DNA of 64,000 nt from IMG/VR virus record IMGVR_UViG_3300017971_000023, positions 23,218 to 87,217 of that record; one strand, given 5' to 3'. This document shows positions 23,128-32,868 of the stretch, piece by piece. A program made the position numbers and the translations under genes. Under the pieces are notes generated by a model that was not told the origin of the DNA, did not search any database, and saw only the letters and a program-made list of their open reading frames with translations. This DNA is from a virus. Position 1 is the first letter of the stretch; each line of letters opens with the position of its first letter.

Positions 23128-26100
23128 ATGGCTTTAACTTTAGACAGCACACTTCAGACCCGTTTAGACGGAATAGAACGGCAACCTGAAATTGAAATAT
23201 TAAGTAGCGAGTTTGCCGAAAGTATTCCATTTCAGGGAAATAGTTTTGGAATAGCTGGAAGCGATGTATTTAATCCACAAATAATAAATCATAGTAGCGG
23301 TCGTCTTGGACAATTATATATAGAAAGTGACGGAAGTTTCATTTGGATGTACACAGATGAGACAAGAAGTCAATGGACGACTGTTGATTTGTCGGCAATA
23401 ATAAATGAACACGTCGAGTACGCTTCAGCCGTTGAATTAGCGAATGGAAATATTGGAGTAATTGCAATTACTGGACAAACTGATAGAAGGCTGAAGCAAT
23501 TTACAATATCAATTATTGGTTCTGTTATAAGTGGCTTGAGTCAAATAGAAGACTTAAGTGATACATATGATTGGAGTTCTCCATATGTAGTTCTTTTATC
23601 TTCGGGTGATTATTATATGGTTTATGTTCGTAAGGATGAAACCACACCAGCATATACTATATATTCGCGTACAGCCAGTACTTGGGGAAGTTGGGGTTCG
23701 GCCTCTGACATAACTCCAAGTGGTGTTAATACTTCTCGTGAAATTGATAATCCAAGTTTATTTGAAACCGATGATGGAGATTTATTTCTTCTATTTGATC
23801 ACGTAACTGCTATTCAAGATGCAGTTACAATTAAAAATATTTTTAGTTCTATAAGCACAGATGATGGTTCATCTTTTGGGACGGCTTCGGCACGAACGAG
23901 TTATACTTCCTACGGTTCAAATGGACTTGATCCAATAATGGTTCAAAGATCAAATGGAACAATTTGGCTCATTTTCTATGAGAATCGTAGAGTACTTCAT
24001 ATGGATGAAACAGCAACGGGATTTCTCAGTAGTTGTTCTTCGGGGCTTGGGTATGGAATGGGAAATAAAGAGCTTGGATATGACTATGCTACTGGGAAGA
24101 TAATTGTTGCATTTGGAAATACTTCATTTGGGGTGAAGAGCTTATGTGGAATTGCAATAGTTGATAAAGATACATGGAGTATTGATAAGGTTTATTATAG
24201 TGGTTCTTCGCCACAGATTAATAATATTTTTAGAGATAATCAAATATTTCAATTGCATTCTGATGGAAAGTATATGGCTGCAAATGTTGGCAATGGTTAT
24301 GGGGAACATAGTGTTGTAATGGTTCTCAATCATTCATCAGATACAATAGTCAATTATGTAATTGATGATATTAGTATTAGTGGAATATCTGATGGAATTC
24401 CTTCATATAATCTTCCGAGAAATATAGAATTTGAAAGTGGTGATGCAACTGGCTTAACTACTCCAAAGGTTCATCGTGTTTTAATAGATGCTTCGCAAGA
24501 TAGATTATATTTAGCTTTTAGAAGTGGATTTGTTGGAGGGTTTAAAGTTAGCTTTGCATATATTGATTTAACCGAATCCCCCGATGGCGAGGGAATGTAT
24601 ACTTTAAATTGGTTAACTCCTATAAGTGGTGTTTCTTGGACAAGTCTTACCCGATGGCAAACTGAATTAGATGCATGGAATTTTGTTCGTGACCCAGATC
24701 GTGGATATATTATCTTTCATAGTGGAAATGAATACTCTACGATAAGGCAAGCTGTAGTAATCATGGATGAAGATAATAACTGTGCGGTAGTTAAGGAAAC
24801 AACTTATGACACAAATAATTCATTTCCAATTAATGGAATCGAAAGATGCATCCAGTATAACGGTGTGCTGTACGGACATTTTAATTATAGAGCAGATTAT
24901 CCAGATACGGATAAGCGTGGGCTCATAGAGTATAATTATGTAACAGAAACAATTTCATATCATAGGCCACCGTTTTGGACAAAGGATCAATATTACTTCA
25001 ATGACTTCACAGTTGATGAAGATACTGGTATAATTTATATTGCTTCAGGTGAAGGTGTTCTTGCGTTTGACACAAATACAAAGCTGTTTACTCGTTATGA
25101 TAGCGAGACATTGCCAGGATTTGTTAGGAGTGGTGAGCAAGATGCTATGACTCAGATTGCATTCGATCCAGTGAGTGAAGACATTATTGCTGGAAGCGTT
25201 AATGGAGGGAATTATCTTGAAGGGATTTTAATGTTCAATGCGAGTGGATATTACAATCAACTTCAATATATAACTGCCGATAAGCAAGTTACTTGGCAAT
25301 GGGATAGTCAATTTGATTTAAGTTATTATAATTCAGAAATTGGGCCTTCTGCAGCTATAGATGAAGACAATGTTTTGTGGGTTACATGGAGTCATGATGA
25401 TTGGCAGAATAATCAAAAGGTTTTATATTGGGATAATGACTTAGGCGATATAGATGTAACAAATGATATAACTGGTTCGGTTTCTTTAAGTTGGGAACTT
25501 AAAAGAATTAATCAATTATCATTTAGTCTTGGAAATGCCCATCTCTACGACCCTCAAAATTTATTAAGTACAAAAAATGTTGTCGGGCAAAAGGGTAGAA
25601 AAGTTCAAGTTAGAATAGGGGAAAAAATTGGAGAATATACATATTGGGTTAATCAAGGAATTTTTCTTGTTGATTCTTCTAAAATAAATTATTCTCGCGG
25701 AAAAGAAATGGTCTTAAACCTTGACTGCAAGGGGAAGACTTCTTTGTGGAAACAGAAGCAAATAAGTGTAACTGCATTATATAGTGGAAGTATGCCAGAT
25801 ACAGTCATTACTGATTTAATAGATGACTTCACTCAATTTCTTTCTACTGAATATAACTTACCTACTTTTGACGATGAGCATGGAATTTACTATCAATGGC
25901 TTGATAAAACACTTTATGAAATTATTGAAGAGTTAGTTGATCACTTTTTTTATGCAATGTTCGAAGATGCTGATGGAATTTTTACTTGTCGTCGTGTTGA
26001 TCTTGAGCAAGATGTTGATCACGAATATTCAGATCAAATGCAAGTAATTGATTTTACTCCTGACGATAGTTATAGTGATTATACAAATCGCGTTCGAGTG

Positions 26101-26904
26101 ATTGGTGAAACAAATGATTATACTGAAGTTGTTCATGATGAAGAAATGATTACTTCCCGTGCTGGAACTGTTGGTTGGTGGGTAAAGGAAAAAGAAGAGA
26201 CCATATATTTTAGTGAAGATCAGGAAAGGCATTGTAGAAATCCAAGGCTCGAAGTAAAGCATTCACCGAAAGAATACGGATTACTTTTAGACCAGCTATC
26301 AACAGGTGAAGGCGGAATTAGAATTAGCTATATTGACCCTTATGAATCATATATCGAAGTGGAAATAAGAGTTGCCGATTTAACTGCCGCATTAATTGGG
26401 GCAATAGTTGCAATGATTGCCTTGGGTGCTGCCGCAATTACTTGTGATTATGGAAAGGTATGTGGAGCTTATATGTGGGGCTTGGCGATAGCTATAAGTC
26501 TCATCTTGTATATCCTTGCCGCTGTTGCACAATATCAATACGAGGTTTGGGCAAGACCTCTTGGGCGAGTTAAAACAACTATCCAGTATGAAGCAAATGA
26601 TGAAGAACTTCAAAGAAAGTTAAATGGTGAAATTGTAACAAGAGAGTTCACCGATCCGCTTTGTAACAGTGTTACGGAGTGTAGACGTGTTGCAGAGGGA
26701 AATTTGGAAATGTTAAAGGCGCAACGTCGCAGAGTTTCATTCCAGAAGATAACCCATCTTCAAGATGAGTTATTAGATAAAATAAAAGTATACCATCCAT
26801 ACAGTGGGGAAGGTATGGAAATATTAATTGTCAATTTGAAAAGAACTTATGAAAAAGGAAAAGGTGTCTTTGATAAAATAGAAGGCTGGAGATATATTCC
26901 TTGA
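23128..26904 (+). CDS. Tail hub/baseplate protein with inserted beta-propeller and two membrane helices
   Basis: 1258 aa. A short N-terminus (RLDGIERQPEIEILS) and the region from about residue 775 (YDPQNLLSTKNVVGQKGRKVQVRIG...) look like a tail hub of the gp27 type. Between them about 700 residues form sialidase/BNR-like repeats (for example DYYMVYVRKDE, MVQRSNGTIWLIFYENRR), probably a beta-propeller. Near residues 1086-1138 are two hydrophobic helices separated by a short Cys-containing loop. These could enter the host membrane during DNA delivery. Function in receptor or glycan binding is inferred. Confidence 0.7.
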   Translation: MALTLDSTLQTRLDGIERQPEIEILSSEFAESIPFQGNSFGIAGSDVFNPQIINHSSGRLGQLYIESDGSFIWMYTDETRSQWTTVDLSAIINEHVEYASAVELANGNIGVIAITGQTDRRLKQFTISIIGSVISGLSQIEDLSDTYDWSSPYVVLLSSGDYYMVYVRKDETTPAYTIYSRTASTWGSWGSASDITPSGVNTSREIDNPSLFETDDGDLFLLFDHVTAIQDAVTIKNIFSSISTDDGSSFGTASARTSYTSYGSNGLDPIMVQRSNGTIWLIFYENRRVLHMDETATGFLSSCSSGLGYGMGNKELGYDYATGKIIVAFGNTSFGVKSLCGIAIVDKDTWSIDKVYYSGSSPQINNIFRDNQIFQLHSDGKYMAANVGNGYGEHSVVMVLNHSSDTIVNYVIDDISISGISDGIPSYNLPRNIEFESGDATGLTTPKVHRVLIDASQDRLYLAFRSGFVGGFKVSFAYIDLTESPDGEGMYTLNWLTPISGVSWTSLTRWQTELDAWNFVRDPDRGYIIFHSGNEYSTIRQAVVIMDEDNNCAVVKETTYDTNNSFPINGIERCIQYNGVLYGHFNYRADYPDTDKRGLIEYNYVTETISYHRPPFWTKDQYYFNDFTVDEDTGIIYIASGEGVLAFDTNTKLFTRYDSETLPGFVRSGEQDAMTQIAFDPVSEDIIAGSVNGGNYLEGILMFNASGYYNQLQYITADKQVTWQWDSQFDLSYYNSEIGPSAAIDEDNVLWVTWSHDDWQNNQKVLYWDNDLGDIDVTNDITGSVSLSWELKRINQLSFSLGNAHLYDPQNLLSTKNVVGQKGRKVQVRIGEKIGEYTYWVNQGIFLVDSSKINYSRGKEMVLNLDCKGKTSLWKQKQISVTALYSGSMPDTVITDLIDDFTQFLSTEYNLPTFDDEHGIYYQWLDKTLYEIIEELVDHFFYAMFEDADGIFTCRRVDLEQDVDHEYSDQMQVIDFTPDDSYSDYTNRVRVIGETNDYTEVVHDEEMITSRAGTVGWWVKEKEETIYFSEDQERHCRNPRLEVKHSPKEYGLLLDQLSTGEGGIRISYIDPYESYIEVEIRVADLTAALIGAIVAMIALGAAAITCDYGKVCGAYMWGLAIAISLILYILAAVAQYQYEVWARPLGRVKTTIQYEANDEELQRKLNGEIVTREFTDPLCNSVTECRRVAEGNLEMLKAQRRRVSFQKITHLQDELLDKIKVYHPYSGEGMEILIVNLKRTYEKGKGVFDKIEGWRYIP

Positions 26905-28031
26905 GACTATATAATAAAAATATCGTTACCAAGCGTCTTAGAGAGGCTCAAAGATATTCGGTTGTTGATCGTGACGCAATTATATGGAATGTTGATACTG
27001 GGAATTACTACGCCTTAGTTAAAATTCAAGGTAGTAATACACAGATAAAAGCCCATTATCCTCGTAATTGGAAAAAGATACCGACTTGGTTAAAAAAAGG
27101 GAATGCTGTCAGAATAAGACATCGTTCAGGTGTTCCGGGGTTTATTGAAGTAGTTGGTCATGGAAGAGCAATACCTTCACCAGTTGAAGGAGATTTACTT
27201 CCAACAGCATCGGAGCTTGAAAATGGAATAGTTAGTGGAATGGAGATATTGGAATATTCCGGCGGTGGAATGAACGTCATAGTAAATGATGGAACATATA
27301 GAATTGATGGCACTCTTTATACATATAGTATAGCGGCAACTGGTTATATAGTGATGGATGATCCAGCCCCAATGACTATGGGTTCAGGTTTTACTATGGG
27401 GTTTTATGATACGGCAACTTCGATATCTATATCTGCTGCCCCAGCTGGAACATCTGCTCGGTATGATGCTCTTGTTATAGGAATAAATGGTGTTGTTGAT
27501 GTTGTTGAAGGTACTTCAAGAAGTATTACTGCAGGTGCACCAACGAAGCCATCTATACCTGCTGATCATATTTTAATTGGTTATCTTTTTATTTATTCTG
27601 GAATGACTTCTATATCTTCAGCTGATATAGGGGTTGAATGGACTGAACCAAAGGCAAATACGGTTTCCATTACGAGTGCTATTAAGCAAGGTGATGGAAG
27701 TTTTGAGATGGAATGGGATGGAGGTACAAATTATCCAACAGCTTCTTTTACATTTAGTATAAAGGATCAATATGATTTTTCTCGTCCGATAAGTGTAACT
27801 GCAACATTCAGTGTTATTAATGGAACTGGGTTGGTGAGTAATACTGATTCTGGTGGTTGGGCTTCAAGTGCAACAAAAGTATGTGGAAGTAGTGTTACTT
27901 TTTACTACCAGCGTGATCAAACAGAAACCCCGGAGATACCCCCATTTCTAAAGATAGAGTTTGAAGATTATACTCCTTTGACAACATTAATTGTAATTCG
28001 TTTACTTGATTCAGGTGGAGACCCGATATGA
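26901..28031 (+). CDS. Baseplate / tail-tip protein with OB-like N-terminus
   Basis: Starts at TTG overlapping the hub stop (TTGA). Residues about 25-80 (YYALVKIQGSNTQIKAHYP, then GNAVRIRHRSG) suggest an OB-fold like those in baseplate hub accessories. The middle has IPADHILIGYLFI, a segment common in phage upper-baseplate and fibre-anchor proteins. The C-terminus is beta-rich. It lacks a poly-Thr tail. Likely anchors fibres to the tail tip. Confidence 0.6.
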   Translation: MRLYNKNIVTKRLREAQRYSVVDRDAIIWNVDTGNYYALVKIQGSNTQIKAHYPRNWKKIPTWLKKGNAVRIRHRSGVPGFIEVVGHGRAIPSPVEGDLLPTASELENGIVSGMEILEYSGGGMNVIVNDGTYRIDGTLYTYSIAATGYIVMDDPAPMTMGSGFTMGFYDTATSISISAAPAGTSARYDALVIGINGVVDVVEGTSRSITAGAPTKPSIPADHILIGYLFIYSGMTSISSADIGVEWTEPKANTVSITSAIKQGDGSFEMEWDGGTNYPTASFTFSIKDQYDFSRPISVTATFSVINGTGLVSNTDSGGWASSATKVCGSSVTFYYQRDQTETPEIPPFLKIEFEDYTPLTTLIVIRLLDSGGDPI

Positions 28032-28240
28032 GTAATTTTGAAGAAAAGTTTTTGGAAATTGACAAGAAGCTTGATTACATTACTTCACTTTTGGAATTGA
28101 TAATTGATAATTTTCCTTCTTCGAAAAGAATCAATTTCTCAGAAGCAGTAAATCCAATCCTCGAAAGCCCAGTGATAAAACAAAATCCGATGGTTAAGGA
28201 TATGCTGGAGACTTTTGTAGAAAAACTTGGAGGTTCGTGA
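28028..28240 (+). CDS. Small helical protein, 70 aa
   Basis: ATGA overlaps the preceding stop. Amphipathic helices (FLEIDKKLDYITSLLELIIDNF) suggest a small oligomerising protein or chaperone for the neighbouring fibres. No family recognised. Confidence 0.6.
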   Translation: MSNFEEKFLEIDKKLDYITSLLELIIDNFPSSKRINFSEAVNPILESPVIKQNPMVKDMLETFVEKLGGS

Positions 28241-28773
28241 TGAGTGAATTCTATCATACAGCATATGTTGATGGAACAACAGAATTTAAGGAAGCTGATA
28301 TGGGTGCACCACTTGGTGAGCTTGATGCTGCAATTAAAGCACTTCATCTTCCAAAGTACTATGATTATTCCGGTCAATATCTTGGAGATACGCCGAATAG
28401 TAATGGCCTTATAATGAGGGCAGTTATTGGTCGTTATATGGTTTTAAAAGCTAATGCGCCGGGAAGTAAATTGTATATTGGAACGCCTCCAGGTGATGGG
28501 CCGAAGACTTTTACCCTAAAGAGAAATGGGTCATCGATAGGTACAATATTAACAAATCCTGGGCACAACTTTGGTGCATTTACTGTATCGTCAGATGTGA
28601 CATTTTATAATGGCGATTTACTTGAATTGTATGCACCAAATCCGGCTGATTCTGTTTTACAGGATATAAGTTGGAATATTATTATGTATCGTCCAGATGC
28701 TGAAGGTATGAGTACTTCGACAACTACAACCACCACAACCACTACAACCACTACCACTACAACGACGGTGTAA
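28240..28773 (+). CDS. Fibre/receptor-binding-like protein with 16-Thr tail
   Basis: ATG 28240 is preferred over the GTG at 28237 because GGAGG lies 6 nt upstream. The C-terminal half before the tail (SKLYIGTPPGDGPKTFTLKR, then FTVSSDVTFYNGDLLELYAP) reads as a beta-sandwich of the fibre-tip type. The last residues are STS, 16 Thr and Val (28711-28770). Probable surface-exposed tail appendage. Confidence 0.65.
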   Translation: MSEFYHTAYVDGTTEFKEADMGAPLGELDAAIKALHLPKYYDYSGQYLGDTPNSNGLIMRAVIGRYMVLKANAPGSKLYIGTPPGDGPKTFTLKRNGSSIGTILTNPGHNFGAFTVSSDVTFYNGDLLELYAPNPADSVLQDISWNIIMYRPDAEGMSTSTTTTTTTTTTTTTTTTV

Positions 28774-28784
28774 GGAGTTTAAAG

Positions 28785-29843
28785 ATGGCAAGAATATTTA
28801 TAGAAGGCGGTGAACATGGGAATGTAAATACTCTATTATTTACTTCCCAGAGTGGCCTTCAAGTAAATGCCGGTGCTATGGCTGGATTCAGTGGAGCCTA
28901 TGATATGAAATTTAATTCTGGATATGCTTATGGCGATATAACACTGGATCAAACATATAGCGAATTATATGTTGCATTAAAAATTTATCCGGTAGTTCGA
29001 AGTGGAAATGGACCCGGAACCATATGTTTTTATGATTCAGCACTTACTGCAATAGGTTCTTTGTTTTTTTACTATGATGGCTCAACATATTTTTATGTTC
29101 GGCTTATGCTTGGGGCGCAAAATTCAGGAACCATTCTTGAAACTGGGGCAACTGAAATTACACCTGGAACTGTTCATTTACTTCAAGTACGTTATAAACC
29201 ATTAAATACTGGTGGAATATTTCAAGTAAAGCTGGATAATCAGACACCACTGGAATGTGATTATAGTGGGGATACTACGGCGGGACTTGAGAATATTAAA
29301 AAGGTAAGAATTGGCGCCAATGGTGTTGATAACTATCAAAGTGAGTTTGATGATGTAGTCATTGATGATAGCGAATGGCCGGGAAATACTCGTATACAAA
29401 AACTTCAAATAAGTGGGGCTGGAACTACTGGTGAATGGGATGCAAGTGCTGGAGACCCATATGCGTGTGTTGATGAAATACCATATAGTGATTCTGATTA
29501 TATATCAACAAATGTTCCGGGGGAATTAGCTACATTCGCTTGTGCTGATATGACTGGAAATGTTGGAAAAGTAAAAGCGTTACAGCTTCAAGGAAGATTA
29601 CTATACGAAGGTGACCCAGCCCCAAATAAACAAAAGTTGGCGATTAGAGTAAATGGATCTAATTATTATAGTGGGCGATTTACTCCAGGAATTGCGGTTG
29701 CAAATTTTAGAAAGATATGGGCTGTAAACCCCGATGATTCCGAGGCTTGGCAAGAGGCAGATATAAATGCGATTGAAATTGGAACCCGTGCAATTCAAAT
29801 GACAAGTACTTCGTCAACCACAACAACTACAACGACTACTTAA
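28785..29843 (+). CDS. LamG/concanavalin-like virion protein with Thr tail
   Basis: Residues about 25-200 have the pattern of a concanavalin/LamG-type jelly roll (LYVALKIYP, LFFYYDGSTYFYVRL, VHLLQVRYKP, FDDVVIDDSEWPG), a fold often used to bind carbohydrate. A second beta-rich domain follows (about 205-335). The C-terminus is a Ser-containing tract ending in 8 Thr (29802-29840). Likely a decorative or receptor-binding fibre protein. Confidence 0.65.
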   Translation: MARIFIEGGEHGNVNTLLFTSQSGLQVNAGAMAGFSGAYDMKFNSGYAYGDITLDQTYSELYVALKIYPVVRSGNGPGTICFYDSALTAIGSLFFYYDGSTYFYVRLMLGAQNSGTILETGATEITPGTVHLLQVRYKPLNTGGIFQVKLDNQTPLECDYSGDTTAGLENIKKVRIGANGVDNYQSEFDDVVIDDSEWPGNTRIQKLQISGAGTTGEWDASAGDPYACVDEIPYSDSDYISTNVPGELATFACADMTGNVGKVKALQLQGRLLYEGDPAPNKQKLAIRVNGSNYYSGRFTPGIAVANFRKIWAVNPDDSEAWQEADINAIEIGTRAIQMTSTSSTTTTTTTT

Positions 29844-29860
29844 AATAAAAAGATTGATTA

Positions 29861-31477
29861 ATGGCTGATATCCAAAAAGCTACACAAATTCTTGGTCAGG
29901 TTGAGTATGAGGAAGGTCCTTTTCAGGAAGCTACACAAATTCTTGGTCAGGTTGAGTTCCAGACTTCTTCTACGACCACCACTACGACCACCACTACGAC
30001 CACCACTACTACACATGAATGGGAAGAAGATTTTAGTGGGATGGGAACTGGTAGTCCTCCATCTGGCTGGACTGAAAGCTGGGATACAGTAAATGTTGAT
30101 ACTACTGTTGAAGCTGTCGGTAAGGATAAAAGTCTCAGTCTTGATATATCCAGTAATGCAAAAGTGGCTGTCATCAATGATGTGATAAGTAAGAAAGATA
30201 TTGAAGTACTTGCCCTCGTCCAGGCAAAGAATTCTTTTGCTACACTGGCTGGTGGTGTTGGGTGCAGAATAAGCGGTGCTGGAGGTAGTGAAACCGGATA
30301 TGTTGCACATCTTGATGTTGCCAATGATGATATTATTTTGCGAAGATATAATAATGGAGTAAATACTGGACTGACAAGTGCTTCAAAAACAATAACAGCG
30401 GATCGTTGGTATTGGGTGAGGCTTCGTGCACAAGGGTCCGTTATAAAAATTCGTGTTTGGGGAAAACAAGATTCCGAACCTGGAACATGGGATATTGATT
30501 ATACTGATGGCTCCCCAATTACTTCTTCTGGTGAAGTTGGGGTTATTACTTTTAATGCGGATACTTTCTGTGATCATTTTCTTGCTGAAAGCAATTCAGA
30601 TGATTGGCCTATACTTGTTCCATCTGGTTATATAACAACCACTACAACAACCAGTACAACCACTACAACTACATTTACCACAACAACTATTACTGGAACA
30701 ACTACATCTACGACAACCGAAGAAGATTACTGGACTAACTTTAATGAATATACTGCTGATCAGTCGCCCTCTGATTGGACAGAATTATGGGAGTCACCTG
30801 TTTCAAGTATAACAGTTAAAGATGATGGAGGCCAGTATGGTGGAAAATATCTTCTTATTGATCATAGTACTTATGGACACTATTATGCAAGATGGAATGA
30901 TATAGGTGTTGCAGAAAATGTAGATATACTTGCTAAAGTTCAATTTGGTGATCTTTATCCAATTGCTGGGCAGGATTATTTTAAAATAGTTGTTCGTGAA
31001 GTAGGTGGTAATAGTAACAAAAATGCATATGAGTTAAGATTATATCCAAGTAATGATAATTTCAAAATTTATAAATGGGTAAGTAATTCAGCAAGTCAAA
31101 TAGGTGCGACTGGTAGTAAAACTTTTGAAAACTATTGGTATTGGGTTCGGTTTCAAGTACGTGGAAATAATTTAAAAGCAAAAGTTTGGCAAGGGCAACC
31201 AAGTGATGAACCTGGAACATGGGGGATTCAAGTAACAGATTCTGCTCATTCCGGTGTCAGCGGTAATGTTGGATTAGGTAGTTATAATGGTGATGCGACA
31301 AGTGTTGATTACTTTTCTATTGGTGTTGGTTTAACTAATGATGCCCCAGCGCCAGCTGATTACCAAACAACCACTACAACCACTACCACTACGACTGCAA
31401 CCACTACAACTGGAACGACTGAAACACCAATGGAACCTCCTTGGTATATTGCAAGTGGTTCGTTAAACACAAGTTAA
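29861..31477 (+). CDS. Mucin-like modular protein: two LamG-like modules joined by Thr-rich linkers
   Basis: The N-terminus carries a duplicated ATQILGQVE segment. Then come a 14-Thr linker (29963-30012), a beta-sandwich module (ending DHFLAESNSDDWP), a long Thr/Ser linker (30635-30718), a second related module (YYARWNDIGVAENVDILAKV; WYWVRFQVRGN), and a third Thr-rich linker (31367-31424) before a short tail. The two modules share DW/W-T-E-W starts and a RWYWVR/YWYWVR core, so they arose by duplication. Alternation of globular and Thr-rich parts resembles mucin-type surface proteins. Confidence 0.65.
   Translation: MADIQKATQILGQVEYEEGPFQEATQILGQVEFQTSSTTTTTTTTTTTTTTHEWEEDFSGMGTGSPPSGWTESWDTVNVDTTVEAVGKDKSLSLDISSNAKVAVINDVISKKDIEVLALVQAKNSFATLAGGVGCRISGAGGSETGYVAHLDVANDDIILRRYNNGVNTGLTSASKTITADRWYWVRLRAQGSVIKIRVWGKQDSEPGTWDIDYTDGSPITSSGEVGVITFNADTFCDHFLAESNSDDWPILVPSGYITTTTTTSTTTTTTFTTTTITGTTTSTTTEEDYWTNFNEYTADQSPSDWTELWESPVSSITVKDDGGQYGGKYLLIDHSTYGHYYARWNDIGVAENVDILAKVQFGDLYPIAGQDYFKIVVREVGGNSNKNAYELRLYPSNDNFKIYKWVSNSASQIGATGSKTFENYWYWVRFQVRGNNLKAKVWQGQPSDEPGTWGIQVTDSAHSGVSGNVGLGSYNGDATSVDYFSIGVGLTNDAPAPADYQTTTTTTTTTTATTTTGTTETPMEPPWYIASGSLNTS
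29878..29957 (+). repeat. Direct repeat, 29 nt x 2
   Basis: A 29-nt perfect repeat at 29878-29906 and 29929-29957 (period 51 nt) duplicates the ATQILGQVE segment at the start of the modular protein. It points to recent tandem duplication. Confidence 0.85.
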
Positions 31478-31484
31478 AGATGTA

Positions 31485-31513
31485 TTGTCATTACTTATTT
31501 AAAGTGTTATAAT
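31485..31513 (+). promoter_or_regulatory. Sigma70-type promoter for the glycan cassette
   Basis: TTGTCA at 31485-31490 and TATAAT at 31508-31513 with an ideal 17-bp spacer lie in the 107-bp gap before the first glycosyltransferase. It uses the same hexamers as the promoter at 2445. It implies that the cassette has its own transcript in addition to late read-through. Confidence 0.8.
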
Positions 31514-31584
31514 AACTCAACATTTGTTTTTATTTTGTACGGTTCATTAAGTTCCGTAACTATAAAAGATGAAAGGAGAAAAAA

Positions 31585-32868
31585 ATGAAGGTAGCAATCT
31601 TATCACATTTTCAAAGTTTCGCCCCGAGCTATGCACTTGCAGTTGGATGGCACGAACGTGCAGTCATGATGAAGTACTTCGGAATTGACTTCACTTTTTT
31701 TACTGCCAAAAATTGTCCGGACGGGTTGTATCCAAACCAATATTCAATACTGAAGACAATCCCCGGAAGCCGTCCGTTTGAATTTAAGGTTGAGCAATTT
31801 ACAGAACAGTATATTGAATTACTTCATGACTTTGATGTTGTGTTGACTGCCGATCTTATCTATCAACGGAAAGGGAACTTTCTTGCTTATAACCAAGCAA
31901 TGAGAAATGCCGCAAAGGAGATCAAAGCATGGTGGTGTCATTGGATTCATTCATCGTGGACACAAAGACCTGGAACACTTCGTCATCCAGAATCACTTCG
32001 TTATACTATGATGGATAGAAGTTTTCTTGTCTATCTTAATGAGGCCGAGGCACCGAACCTTCAGCAAATGTACGAGACAACGATGGATAATATAAGGGTC
32101 GTTCATAATCCAAAGGATCCACGTGTCTTTTTTGATATGCATCCATTTAGTGTGAAGATTATTCACAACCTTCAATTATGGAATAAGGAAGCCGTTTGTA
32201 TCTTCCCCCATTGTAGTACTCGCATGGACGCGAAGGGAATAGACGGTGTAATCAATGTAATGTCGGCACTTAAAAGAATTGGAATTTCTGTCGGAATTGT
32301 TTTCGCGAATGCGAATGCAAGAAAAGTTCAGATGGAGATCAAAGAAAAAAAGGCTTTCATGGAAAGTAAAGGCTTAATTGAAAACGAAGACTATATGTTC
32401 ACGCACGATATTGATACTTATAAACCGATGCCGAGAAAAGTTATTCGTGATCTTTTAAAGATATCAAATATCTTCGTTTTCTCCAGCTGGCGTGAGACAA
32501 CTGGCAATGCTTTTCAGGAGGCTCAAATAACGGATAATCTCCTTATCCTTAATAAGAACTTGCCTTGTTTACAGGAATTAGCACGTAAAGATTACAGGGC
32601 TATCTATGTTGATTTTAGCTTCAAGACTCCTGGAAGAGAAGACGGAAAAACTGGTGACTTTCAAATGGTTAACTATCATCCGGATGAAAATATCTATTTT
32701 GATTTACTTGCATCGCGGGAAATAGTTCCGCGACTTCCTGATGTTAGACATCGTTGGGCATTTAGCTTTGAAAGGATATGGTTTACTCAATTTAAACCAC
32801 TTCTTGAAGAAGCATCAAGGCTTGCTAACACAGTTCCACTTCAGCCTGTGGAAAAGGAGGTGGAATAG
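31585..32868 (+). CDS. GT-B fold glycosyltransferase (family-4 like)
   Basis: 427 aa, the usual length for a GT-B enzyme. The N-terminal half starts with MKVAILSHFQSFAPSYALAVGWHERA, a family-4-type N-terminal strand and acceptor region. The C-terminal half has the nucleotide-sugar site IFVFSSWRETTGNAFQEAQ (the usual E-x7-E region). AAAGGAG precedes the ATG. It would transfer a sugar from a nucleotide sugar to a glycan or protein. The first gene of a six-gene cassette behind a strong promoter. The acceptor may be the Thr-rich virion tails (inference). Confidence 0.8.
   Translation: MKVAILSHFQSFAPSYALAVGWHERAVMMKYFGIDFTFFTAKNCPDGLYPNQYSILKTIPGSRPFEFKVEQFTEQYIELLHDFDVVLTADLIYQRKGNFLAYNQAMRNAAKEIKAWWCHWIHSSWTQRPGTLRHPESLRYTMMDRSFLVYLNEAEAPNLQQMYETTMDNIRVVHNPKDPRVFFDMHPFSVKIIHNLQLWNKEAVCIFPHCSTRMDAKGIDGVINVMSALKRIGISVGIVFANANARKVQMEIKEKKAFMESKGLIENEDYMFTHDIDTYKPMPRKVIRDLLKISNIFVFSSWRETTGNAFQEAQITDNLLILNKNLPCLQELARKDYRAIYVDFSFKTPGREDGKTGDFQMVNYHPDENIYFDLLASREIVPRLPDVRHRWAFSFERIWFTQFKPLLEEASRLANTVPLQPVEKEVE

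Noticed and set aside
28237-28242. GTG 28237 as start of the fibre gene
   Set aside because: GGAGG is only 3 nt away from it. ATG 28240 has the better 6-nt spacing.
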